From Accumulibacter sp031732815 (GTDB lineage Bacteria > Pseudomonadota > Gammaproteobacteria > Burkholderiales > Rhodocyclaceae), in NCBI RefSeq assembly GCF_031732815.1, contig NZ_JAVMKF010000131.1, forward strand, positions 1 to 5,045: a stretch of DNA of 5,045 nt, written 5' to 3'. Numbering within the stretch: position 1 is the stretch's first letter; every line of letters begins with the position of its first letter. Positions 1 through 5,045 of the stretch are shown here, one piece after another. The notes under the pieces were generated by a model that saw nothing but the letters and a program-made list of their open reading frames with translations, was not told where the DNA came from and searched no databases. The position numbers and the translations under genes are program-made.

Positions 1-636
1 TCGGCGACGACGCTCGCGCTCGCACGTGCGCAGGGCTTTGCCTGCTATTGTCTGTCGGTCGACTACGGCCAGCGCCATCGCGCCGAACTGCAGGCGGCAG
101 CGGCGCTGGCGACGGCGCTGGGCGCAGTCGAGCAGCGTGTCTTGCGCCTGCCACTGAGCGAATTTGGCGCCTCGGCGTTGACCGACGAAACGATCGCCGT
201 GCCCGTCGATCAGGCAACGGCCGGAATTCCGATCACCTACGTGCCGGCGCGCAATACGCTGCTGCTCGCACTGGCGCTTGCCTGGGCCGAGGTGCTCGGC
301 AGCCGTGACGTCTTCGTCGGCGTCAATGCGGTCGATTATTCGGGCTATCCCGATTGCCGACCGGCGTACATCGCCGCCTTTGAACAGATGGCCAATCTCG
401 CTACGCGCGCTGCCGTCGAAGGTGCCAGGCTGCGCATTCACGCGCCGCTGATCGACTTGAGCAAAGCAGAGATCATCCAGCGCGGAATGGCGCTTGGCGT
501 GGACTTCGCGCTCACCGTCTCGTGCTATCAGGCCGACGCGGCGGGTGGTGCCTGTGGCAGGTGCGACTCTTGCCGGCTGCGCCGTGCGGGTTTTGCCGCC
601 GCCGGCGTGCCCGACCCGACACGCTATGCGGACTGA
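1..636 (+). CDS. queC: 7-cyano-7-deazaguanine (preQ0) synthase QueC, 5'-truncated by the window edge
   Basis: QueC is a cytosolic ATP-dependent enzyme that converts 7-carboxy-7-deazaguanine plus ammonia to preQ0, the precursor of queuosine in tRNA. The reading frame is open from base 1, and 211 residues are visible. The fragment opens with SATTLA, which fits directly behind the SGG(L/M)D part of the family's ATP-binding P-loop, so only about 12-15 N-terminal residues should be missing. Other family signatures are DYGQRH (fragment residues 21-26), VPARNT (81-86) and GVNAVDYSGYPDCRP (107-121). The C-terminal zinc site is Cys175, Cys185, Cys188 and Cys191 (C-x9-C-x2-C-x2-C). The fragment ends at TGA 634-636, a normal C-terminus. 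The start codon, ribosome binding site and promoter lie outside the window. The next gene is on the same strand after 104 bases, so co-transcription is possible but unproven. Identification is firm. Confidence 0.96.
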   Translation, partial: SATTLALARAQGFACYCLSVDYGQRHRAELQAAAALATALGAVEQRVLRLPLSEFGASALTDETIAVPVDQATAGIPITYVPARNTLLLALALAWAEVLGSRDVFVGVNAVDYSGYPDCRPAYIAAFEQMANLATRAAVEGARLRIHAPLIDLSKAEIIQRGMALGVDFALTVSCYQADAAGGACGRCDSCRLRRAGFAAAGVPDPTRYAD

Positions 637-740
637 ACAGCGACGCGAAAGGCCAGGCGGTCAAGCCGGGGAAGCGCGGTGAGCCGACGCTTCTCCGGTG
701 CGTCAGGTGCTTGCGCCGCGTGCGTTTGATCGCGACGACC

Positions 741-1847
741 GTGATCGATACCATCGCCTTGCCCGAACGCATTCTCTGGCTCGCCTTCGGCCTCGGTAGT
801 GTGTTTGGCGCCGTCGCCCAGCGCAGCCGCTTCTGCCCGATGGGCGCGATCGCCGATATCGTCAACATGCGCGACTGGCAGCGCATGCGCATGTGGCTGC
901 TCGCCATCGCGGTCGCCGTTCTCGGTAGCGCGGCGCTGCACTCGAGCGGCCGGATTGATCTCGCCAGGTCGATCTACCGCAGCGCCGGTTTCCCGTGGCT
1001 GGCGCACGCCATCGGGGGTGCCTCGTTCGGTTTCGGCATGGTTCTCGCATCAGGCTGTGCGGCACGCACACTGGTGCGCATTGGCGGCGGCAGCCTCAAG
1101 GCGATGGTCGTCTTGCTGATCGTCGGCCTGTTCGCCGAAATGACGATGCGCGGCGCGCTGGCCGGCTTGCGCATCAATCTCAGCGAGCGCTGGTCGGCAC
1201 CGTTTGCCGCCGGCCACGACCTGCCGGCTCTGCTCATCGCTCTGGGCCTGCCCGCGGACCTCGCGCTGGCCGGCTGCGCCTTGGCGATCGGCAGCGCGTT
1301 GCTCGCTTTCGTCTTCCTGCCGCGCCAGCGCCTGGCGCCGGGCAGCGCGCTGGCCGGACTGTGCGTCGGCCTGAGCGTCGTTGGCGGCTGGTACGTCAGC
1401 GGTGCTCTGGGCTACCTCGCCGAAGATCCGGAAACCTTGCAGGAGGCTTTTGTCGCGACCAACAGCGGGCGCATGGAATCGCTCAGTTTCGTTGCTCCCC
1501 AGGCGTACCTGCTCGAACTGCTGATGCTCTGGTCGGACAGCAACCGTCACCTGAGCTTCGCCGTCGCCAGCCTGCTCGGCGTGCTCGCCGGCAGCTTGCT
1601 GAGCGCCGTCGGCAGCGGCAGCTTCCGCTGGGAAGGCTTCCGCGATCTTGAAGACACGGCCAACCACATCGTTGGCGCTGCCTTCATGGGCTTTGGCGGC
1701 GTGCTTGGCCTGGGGTGCACGATAGGCCAGGGGATCAGCGGCGTGTCGACGCTGGCACTGGGTTCGTTCGTGACGCTGGCGGCGATCATCGGCGGTGCGC
1801 TGCTCGCGCTCCATTACCAGTATCGGCGGGCGCAGTCGGCGCGCTGA
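741..1847 (+). CDS. YeeE/YedE family membrane protein (putative thiosulfate/sulfur-compound transporter)
   Basis: This is a polytopic inner-membrane protein of the YeeE/YedE (DUF395, PF04143) family. Characterised members (YeeE/TsuA) import thiosulfate through a chain of conserved cysteines. From the GTG at 741 it has 368 residues, usual for full-length members, with about nine hydrophobic segments. Three cysteines sit where the family expects them: Cys32 in QRSRFCPMGA, Cys106 in ASGCAARTL and Cys326 in GLGCTIGQGISG. The last stretch, with WEGF and an acidic DLED upstream, is typical of the C-terminal half. The start is uncertain. GTG 741 gives the short N-terminus normal for the family but has no visible Shine-Dalgarno. 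GTG 720 has an AGG 12 bases upstream and would add seven residues. The frame stays open further back into queC, but that stretch is not membrane-like and is rejected as coding. No TusA-like partner gene is visible. The substrate is inferred from the family only. Confidence 0.88.
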   Translation: MIDTIALPERILWLAFGLGSVFGAVAQRSRFCPMGAIADIVNMRDWQRMRMWLLAIAVAVLGSAALHSSGRIDLARSIYRSAGFPWLAHAIGGASFGFGMVLASGCAARTLVRIGGGSLKAMVVLLIVGLFAEMTMRGALAGLRINLSERWSAPFAAGHDLPALLIALGLPADLALAGCALAIGSALLAFVFLPRQRLAPGSALAGLCVGLSVVGGWYVSGALGYLAEDPETLQEAFVATNSGRMESLSFVAPQAYLLELLMLWSDSNRHLSFAVASLLGVLAGSLLSAVGSGSFRWEGFRDLEDTANHIVGAAFMGFGGVLGLGCTIGQGISGVSTLALGSFVTLAAIIGGALLALHYQYRRAQSAR

Positions 1848-1874
1848 ATTCGGCCCGGCAGCGAAGTCGCAGAG

Positions 1875-3194
1875 TCAAGCCTGAGCGCCGGACGAGCCCC
1901 CGGGCACACCGCTGCGACGCGCGATGAGCACCTTGTCGACCCGGTTCTTGTCCATGTCGACGACCTCGAAGCGCAGGCCAGCGTGCTCGAAGTGATCCGA
2001 GGCGAGCGGAATCCGGCCGAGCACGTACATGACGAAGCCACCCAAGGTGTGGAAGCTGGTTTCCGCTTCGCCCGGCAAGTCGCCATGGAGGGACAGGACA
2101 CCCTTCAGGCGTTCGATCGTCGTGCTGCCATCAACCAGCCACGAGCCGTCCTCACGCACCACAATGTCCTGCTCCTCGGGTAGATCCGAGGTCGGTAGGT
2201 CGCCGACGATGGCACTCAGCACGTCGGAAAGCGTCACCAATCCGAGCAGGTCGCCGTACTCGTCAACCAGCAGGACACACTGCTGGCGGACACGCCGAAA
2301 GGTCTCCAGCAAATGCGTCGTCGTCACGCTGGCCGGCATGTACAGCGGTGGTTTAATGAAAGCTTCGATGTTCAGCGGGGCACCAAGCAAAGCCGGTCCA
2401 AGCAGATCGCTGGTGCGCAGCAGCCCGACGATCTGCTCGAGACCACCGCGGCAGACGACGATGCGGCGGTATGGGCTGTCGACCAGACGTTGGCGCAGCA
2501 CATCGTCGCCATCGTCCAGGTCGACCAGATAGATGTCCTTGCGGTGGGTCATGATCGAACTGACCTGCTGATCGTCCAGCCGCAGCACATTCGAAACGAT
2601 GGCCCGTTCGCTGGCATGGAAGACGCCGGCATCGGCCCCCTGCCCCATCAGCACGTCGATCTCCTCGTCGGTGACCGGTGGCTGCACCACCCGTCGTGCG
2701 CCGAGCAGCCGGAGCAGCAAGCTCGACGACGAAGAGAGAAGCCAGACAACCGGCCGCGCGAATCGGGCGAGCAATTCCATCGGCCGCGCGACGAGCGCTG
2801 CGATCCGCTCGGGGGCGAGCAGACCGATGCGCTTGGGTACCAGTTCGCCGATAACGACCGAGAAATACGTGACCATGACGACCACCAGGGTCATCGACAA
2901 GCCCGCTGCGTAAGGCGCCAGCCAAGGCCATCCGGCGAGGAATTCAGTCAGCGGAAGTGCCAGCGTAGCCTCGCCGATGGCGCCGCTGAGGATGCCGACG
3001 CTGGTGATTCCGACCTGTATCGTCGACAGGAAGGTCGAGGGCTCATCGTGCAAGGCCAGGGCCGAACGCGCCCCGGCGTGCCCGTCGTCGGCCAGCTTCT
3101 GCAAGCGCGGCGGGCGCGCCGAAACGACGGCGATCTCCGACATGGCAAGCACGCCGTTGAGGACGATCAGCATGCCGAGCAAGGCTAACTCCAT
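1875..3194 (-). CDS. CNNM / CBS-pair / CorC-HlyC domain transporter-like protein (UPF0053, YtfL/PaeA type)
   Basis: This 439-residue inner-membrane protein has the standard UPF0053 order. The N-terminal CNNM (DUF21) membrane domain covers about residues 1-170, with hydrophobic segments near 4-24, 58-75, 93-115 and 142-165. A CBS pair follows at about 205-335, including SIMTHRKDI (213-221) and VDEYGDLLGLVTLSDVL (310-326). A CorC/HlyC C-terminal domain covers about 345-427. GELVPKRIGLLAPERIA (116-132) is a strong family signature. Relatives include CorC (magnesium/cobalt export) and E. coli YtfL/PaeA (polyamine export, 447 residues). The old 'hemolysin' label is misleading. Length and layout fit YtfL/PaeA better than the shorter, soluble CorC, but substrate cannot be read from sequence. 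ATG at 3192-3194 is chosen because GAGGAG lies 8 bases upstream and the first helix starts at once. The gene converges on the YeeE/YedE gene (27 bases between stops) and diverges from the transglycosylase gene. Confidence 0.94.
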   Translation of the reverse strand: MELALLGMLIVLNGVLAMSEIAVVSARPPRLQKLADDGHAGARSALALHDEPSTFLSTIQVGITSVGILSGAIGEATLALPLTEFLAGWPWLAPYAAGLSMTLVVVMVTYFSVVIGELVPKRIGLLAPERIAALVARPMELLARFARPVVWLLSSSSSLLLRLLGARRVVQPPVTDEEIDVLMGQGADAGVFHASERAIVSNVLRLDDQQVSSIMTHRKDIYLVDLDDGDDVLRQRLVDSPYRRIVVCRGGLEQIVGLLRTSDLLGPALLGAPLNIEAFIKPPLYMPASVTTTHLLETFRRVRQQCVLLVDEYGDLLGLVTLSDVLSAIVGDLPTSDLPEEQDIVVREDGSWLVDGSTTIERLKGVLSLHGDLPGEAETSFHTLGGFVMYVLGRIPLASDHFEHAGLRFEVVDMDKNRVDKVLIARRSGVPGGSSGAQA

Positions 3195-3202
3195 TGGACA
3201 CG

Positions 3203-3208
3203 CTCCTC
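3203..3208 (-). promoter_or_regulatory. Ribosome binding site of the CNNM/CBS gene
   Basis: On the minus strand this reads GAGGAG, 8 bases before the ATG at 3192-3194. It is a near-ideal Shine-Dalgarno sequence and fixes the start of that gene. Confidence 0.85.
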
Positions 3209-3255
3209 GCCGTCAAGGTCGTCGTCGGCTGTGCGGGAACACCCCTTGGCGGTCA

Positions 3256-3280
3256 GGCGGATCCCGCCGCTTGATCCGCC
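3256..3280 (-). repeat. 8-bp perfect inverted repeat in the leader of the CNNM/CBS gene
   Basis: GGCGGATC (3256-3263) and GATCCGCC (3273-3280) can pair into a GC-rich hairpin with a 9-base loop. It lies about 60 bases upstream of the minus-strand ATG, inside the predicted leader. No T-run follows on either strand, so it does not look like an intrinsic terminator. It could be leader RNA structure or an operator, and its function is unknown. Confidence 0.5.
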
Positions 3281-3324
3281 AGCGCCGGTGTCGGCGCGCG
3301 CGCGGGACGCTTGCGGTGACTGGA

Positions 3325-3360
3325 ACAAGCCGGCTTGAGGCTTGTCGGGAAGGGCTTGAG
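3325..3360 (-). repeat. Palindrome plus repeated GGCTTGAG, able to form alternative hairpins
   Basis: CAAGCCGGCTTG at 3326-3337 is a perfect 12-base palindrome. ACAAGCC (3325-3331) can also pair with GGCTTGT (3339-3345) around a 7-base loop. GGCTTGAG occurs twice, at 3332-3339 and 3353-3360, 21 bases apart. One CAAGCC therefore has three possible GGCTTG partners (3332, 3339, 3353), so the structures exclude each other. In the proposed minus-strand leader this could matter, but no regulatory class is recognised. Confidence 0.4.
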
Positions 3361-3412
3361 GTCGCATAGACGGGGTCCGCAGTGACGAGTTGAGCGCGAG
3401 TTGGGTAGCGCC

Positions 3413-3418
3413 ATTATA
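3413..3418 (-). promoter_or_regulatory. Candidate -10 box for the CNNM/CBS gene
   Basis: On the minus strand this reads TATAAT, a perfect sigma70 -10 hexamer in the right direction and in an otherwise GC-rich stretch. At a 17-base spacing the -35 position reads GCGCCT, which is a poor match, so the promoter would need an activator or another sigma contact. Transcription would start near 3406 and give a leader of about 210 bases. Confidence 0.35.
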
Positions 3419-3424
3419 GGGAGG

Positions 3425-3446
3425 GGCCGGCCAAAAGGCGCGCCTT
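3425..3446. repeat. Two adjacent GC-only 8-bp palindromes (GGCCGGCC and GGCGCGCC)
   Basis: GGCCGGCC (3425-3432) and GGCGCGCC (3437-3444) are separated by AAAA. The second extends to a 12-base palindrome, AAGGCGCGCCTT (3435-3446). They lie just upstream of the minus-strand TATAAT, covering its -35 and spacer region. They could be protein-binding sites or simply chance in GC-rich DNA. A second GGCGCGCC occurs at 4487-4494. Confidence 0.4.
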
Positions 3447-3571
3447 GCTGTCCTTAATCAATCAACAGCATGGGGCGAATTGGTGAACGAAGTTCTTCGC
3501 TTTGTCCAGGCGCTGGGGGCGCCTTTTCGGCGAGCAAATCGGCCCGGTTTTCCGGCCTGTTTCGAAACGGC

Positions 3572-3600
3572 TTGACGAAATCCAGCAGAATCAATACACT
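3572..3600 (+). promoter_or_regulatory. Candidate sigma70 promoter of the lytic transglycosylase gene
   Basis: TTGACG (3572-3577, 5 of 6 to consensus) and TACACT (3595-3600, 4 of 6) are spaced by exactly 17 bases, in an A+T-richer stretch and in the right direction. Transcription would start near 3607 and give a leader of about 190 bases. The -35 hexamer is embedded in GGCTTGACG, the reverse complement of the CGTCARGCC motif found again downstream, so a regulator binding that motif could occlude it. Confidence 0.55.
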
Positions 3601-3630
3601 GCAATTCGTCCTGCGATTTGCAGACCAAAC

Positions 3631-3646
3631 GCAGCCAGCCGGCTGC
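3631..3646 (+). repeat. Small hairpin in the transglycosylase leader
   Basis: GCAGCC (3631-3636) and GGCTGC (3641-3646) form a 6-bp stem with a 4-base loop. It lies shortly after the predicted transcription start. The downstream bases (CTTCTT) are not a proper T-run, so it is probably leader RNA structure and not a terminator. Confidence 0.35.
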
Positions 3647-3741
3647 CTTCTTGCCGCTCTGTTGGCGGGCTTTCTGACCGCTCAGAGTACTGGCCTCAGG
3701 GACAGTGTTCCCCACGCATTCGAGGCTTTGCACCCGCCTGT

Positions 3742-3778
3742 AACCGCCCATCGTCAAGCCGGTTTTTTTGGCCTGACG
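3742..3778 (+). promoter_or_regulatory. Overlapping hairpins with a T7 tract just before the transglycosylase RBS
   Basis: CGTCAAGCC (3752-3760) and GGCCTGACG (3770-3778) form a 9-bp stem with one mismatch around the loop GGTTTTTTT. The alternative pairing AACCG (3742-3746) with CGGTT (3760-3764) would place the remaining T-run (3765-3769) directly behind a stem, like a weak intrinsic terminator. The two pairings share bases and cannot form together. The element ends 9 bases before the Shine-Dalgarno, so an effect on transcription or translation is possible but only inferred. Confidence 0.35.
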
Positions 3779-3787
3779 ACCAAAGTG

Positions 3788-3793
3788 AAGGAG
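3788..3793 (+). promoter_or_regulatory. Ribosome binding site of the lytic transglycosylase gene
   Basis: AAGGAG lies 5 bases before the ATG at 3799. It decides the start, because the reading frame stays open for about 300 bases further upstream, where no comparable site was found. Confidence 0.85.
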
Positions 3794-3798
3794 AGAGC

Positions 3799-4497
3799 AT
3801 GTCCGTAGCGATTTCGCTCAGAAGTACCACGGCGCGCCGTTCTGACGCCACCTTGAGTTTCATACAACACAGCTTGCTCGTCGTTGGATTGATGAGCCTG
3901 CTGGGCGCCGTCAAGCCAATGCTTGACGACCGCACGCAGGCCGTCCCCGACGACGGACTGTTCATGGAAGCACCGATCGTCACCGATGGTCCGGCGAACG
4001 AAATCGCACGCGCACCTGAACCGCCGGCAGAAACGCTGTCACCGCGGCTGCAGCGCGCACTCGACTTCGTCTCGCGGCGCTACCGGGTCGCTCCCGAAGC
4101 GCTGATTCCGGTCTTTGAAGCCGCCCAGAAGGTTGGCCGCGAACGGCGCATCGATCCGCTGCTGATCGTTGCCATCATCGGGATCGAATCGCGCTTCAAC
4201 CCGTTTGCGGAAAGCGCCGTAGGCGCCAAAGGCTTGATGCAGGTCATCCCGGGCTACCACCTGGACAAAATCCCGAAGGGCGCCGGCGAACAGCCGTTCC
4301 TCGACCCGGTGACCAACATTCAAGTGGGCGTGCACGTGCTGGAGGAAGCCATCCGCTGGCGCGGCAGCCTGATTGCCGGTCTGCAGCACTACGGCGGCGC
4401 GGCCGAAGACCCGGAGACCGAGTACGCGAACAAGGTCCTCGCCGAGAAACAGCGGCTCGAACAGGCGGTCAGACGGGGACCAGGCGGGCGCGCCTGA
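3799..4497 (+). CDS. Membrane-anchored lytic transglycosylase, SLT family
   Basis: The product (232 residues) should cleave the MurNAc-GlcNAc bond of peptidoglycan and form 1,6-anhydroMurNAc ends in the periplasm. The N-terminus has arginines (8, 13, 14) before a hydrophobic segment at about 21-40, with no clear signal-peptidase or lipobox site, so it is probably an uncleaved anchor. A proline-rich linker follows (about 45-80), then an SLT (PF01464) domain at about 105-215. Catalytic Glu130 lies in GIESRFNP (128-135), the second motif is GAKGLMQVIP (142-151), and the aromatic motif is YGG at 198-200, where many relatives have YN-G. The C-terminal tail is charged and probably helical. A strong Shine-Dalgarno supports the ATG at 3799 over upstream in-frame starts. 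The gene has its own candidate promoter and converges on the next gene with 17 bases between stops. The physiological role (growth, secretion or recycling) cannot be read from sequence. Confidence 0.92.
   Translation: MSVAISLRSTTARRSDATLSFIQHSLLVVGLMSLLGAVKPMLDDRTQAVPDDGLFMEAPIVTDGPANEIARAPEPPAETLSPRLQRALDFVSRRYRVAPEALIPVFEAAQKVGRERRIDPLLIVAIIGIESRFNPFAESAVGAKGLMQVIPGYHLDKIPKGAGEQPFLDPVTNIQVGVHVLEEAIRWRGSLIAGLQHYGGAAEDPETEYANKVLAEKQRLEQAVRRGPGGRA
3909..3928 (+). repeat. 8-bp perfect inverted repeat inside the transglycosylase coding sequence
   Basis: CGTCAAGC (3909-3916) and GCTTGACG (3921-3928) are perfect inverted copies separated by CAAT. They encode residues around VKPMLDD, just after the membrane segment. 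The same sequence occurs in the promoter (3569-3577) and leader (3752-3760), which makes this more noteworthy than an isolated hairpin in a gene. Confidence 0.5.
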
Positions 4498-4514
4498 GCC
4501 TTGCCCGCAACGCG

Positions 4515-5045
4515 CTAGCCGGCGGCGACTTCGCTACCCGCCATCCGGCGGATGGCCTGGCGGGCGTCGGCCGAGAGAACGAGTTCGGAATGGGCGAGCG
4601 GCGTCAGCAGCCGCTCGTCGAAGTGCAGCAGACCGCCTTCGTCCTCTTGCAGAAAATCGGCTTCGACAAGATTCGTGATGAACGCCGCGAACGTCGCCTT
4701 CTCCGGGAAATCGGCCGTGTTGAACTGATCGAGCAGCGACAGGCGGCGCGCCAGCAGATGGCATTGATCTTCCAGCGCCTGGCGCGACAGCTTGCCCGGG
4801 CCGTGCCGCTCGAGCAGGGCCAGGGTGAGGAAATGGCGTTCGAGCAACGGCCGGATCGTCTCGCCAACCAGGCGCAGCTCGGCTGATTCCTGGCTGATCG
4901 GGTCGGCCGCTGCCAGTCGGCCGGAGACCTGCGAGCGGCGCAGCAGACCGCGTGCCAGGAAGACATCGACAATGGCTTCGCTCGCACCCGGCAGTTCGTC
5001 GTCGGTCCAGCGCAGAAAGAGTTCTGCCCGCATCAGCGTGCAGAT
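4515..5045 (-). CDS. plsB: Glycerol-3-phosphate acyltransferase PlsB, C-terminal part (gene start beyond the window)
   Basis: The minus-strand frame is open from the window edge to the TAG at 4515-4517, giving 177 residues. The Met at 5031-5033 is internal, because the frame continues upstream as ICTL into the edge. PlsB (about 800 residues, membrane-associated) transfers an acyl group to sn-glycerol-3-phosphate, the first step of phospholipid synthesis. I read this as its C-terminal region from features recalled of the family: a RAELFLRW segment, a LERHFLTLALLERHG helix, QCHLLARRLSLL, and an ending with LHFDERLLTPLAHSELVLSADARQAI. The catalytic HX4D and other acyltransferase motifs lie further N-terminal and are not visible, so identification rests on C-terminal resemblance only. 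The gene is convergent with the transglycosylase gene. If it is not PlsB, it is an alpha-helical domain of unknown function. Confidence 0.75.
   Translation of the reverse strand: MCTLMRAELFLRWTDDELPGASEAIVDVFLARGLLRRSQVSGRLAAADPISQESAELRLVGETIRPLLERHFLTLALLERHGPGKLSRQALEDQCHLLARRLSLLDQFNTADFPEKATFAAFITNLVEADFLQEDEGGLLHFDERLLTPLAHSELVLSADARQAIRRMAGSEVAAG

Larger units (their letters stand above)
3195..3798. other. Divergent intergenic region between the CNNM/CBS gene and the lytic transglycosylase gene
   Basis: This is about 600 bases between two divergently oriented starts. I see no convincing gene. The open frames on either strand lack a Shine-Dalgarno, are arginine/serine/proline-rich, and resemble no family I know. 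The region is visibly more A+T rich than the genes around 3400-3800. It holds a candidate promoter for each flanking gene, both ribosome binding sites, and several inverted repeats that are listed separately. Both genes appear to have untranslated leaders of roughly 190-215 bases, if the proposed promoters are right. Confidence 0.8.

Noticed and set aside
522..740. In-frame N-terminal extension of the YeeE/YedE protein back into queC
   Set aside because: The extension is cysteine/arginine-rich, is not membrane-like, and overlaps queC in another frame. Family members begin close to the first membrane helix, so this looks like an open frame caused by GC bias.
1050..1814. 254-residue minus-strand open frame opposite the YeeE/YedE gene
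   Set aside because: It is rich in Ala, Gln, Glu and Arg and is the typical antisense shadow of a GC-rich membrane protein gene. No family resemblance or RBS supports it.
1848..1874. Terminator between the convergent YeeE/YedE and CNNM/CBS genes
   Set aside because: Only a 4-bp GCGA/TCGC pairing and no T-run are present in this 27-base gap, so no terminator can be supported.
2313..3188. 291-residue plus-strand open frame opposite the CNNM/CBS gene
   Set aside because: The opposite strand encodes a protein with clear CNNM, CBS and CorC/HlyC motifs over the same bases. This frame is His/Asp/Gln/Arg-rich with no recognisable domain.
3408..3426. Resemblance to a phage T7-type promoter (TATAGGGAGG)
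   Set aside because: Only the short start region matches. The upstream recognition part of the T7 promoter is absent, and there are no phage genes nearby.
3458..3757. Possible 99-residue minus-strand gene in the intergenic region
   Set aside because: It has low-complexity Arg/Lys/Ser content, no recognisable domain, and it covers the plus-strand promoter and leader. Evidence is insufficient.
3470..3808. Possible 112-residue plus-strand gene in the intergenic region
   Set aside because: It has no Shine-Dalgarno and no recognisable family. It runs across the candidate promoter and into the transglycosylase start, so it is more likely untranslated leader.
4484..4508. Possible bidirectional terminator between the transglycosylase and PlsB genes
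   Set aside because: GCGGGC and GCCCGC can pair over a 13-base loop, but no T-run follows on either strand and the stem starts inside the coding sequence. It is not a convincing intrinsic terminator.

Overview
The window is high-GC DNA (roughly two thirds G+C by eye) with the tight gene packing of a chromosome. Its protein variants look like those of betaproteobacteria, plausibly the Rhodocyclales / Accumulibacter neighbourhood. That assignment is an impression from protein style and is not proven. I found no mobile element, tRNA, rRNA, CRISPR array or phage gene. It reads as an ordinary housekeeping region with five protein genes, two of them cut by the window edges.

Layout from left to right. 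(1) The 5'-truncated end of queC, the preQ0 synthase of queuosine biosynthesis, on + (1-636). (2) After a 104-base gap, a YeeE/YedE-type membrane protein of the thiosulfate/sulfur-transport family on + (about 741-1847). (3) Convergent to it, a CNNM/CBS/CorC-HlyC family membrane protein on - (1875-3194) with a clear ribosome binding site. (4) A 604-base divergent intergenic region (3195-3798) that holds a likely promoter in each direction and several inverted repeats. (5) A small membrane-anchored lytic transglycosylase on + (3799-4497). (6) Convergent to that, with 17 bases between stop codons, the C-terminal part of a protein that I read as PlsB (glycerol-3-phosphate acyltransferase) on - (4515 to the window edge).

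The genes do not form one pathway. They cover tRNA modification, sulfur-compound uptake, ion or polyamine efflux, peptidoglycan remodelling and phospholipid synthesis. Four of the five act in or at the cell envelope, but nothing suggests a dedicated system. I see no convincing new biological system. The most unusual material is non-coding. A 9-base motif, CGTCARGCC, recurs in both orientations around the promoter, leader and first codons of the lytic transglycosylase gene. Structured leaders precede both divergent genes.
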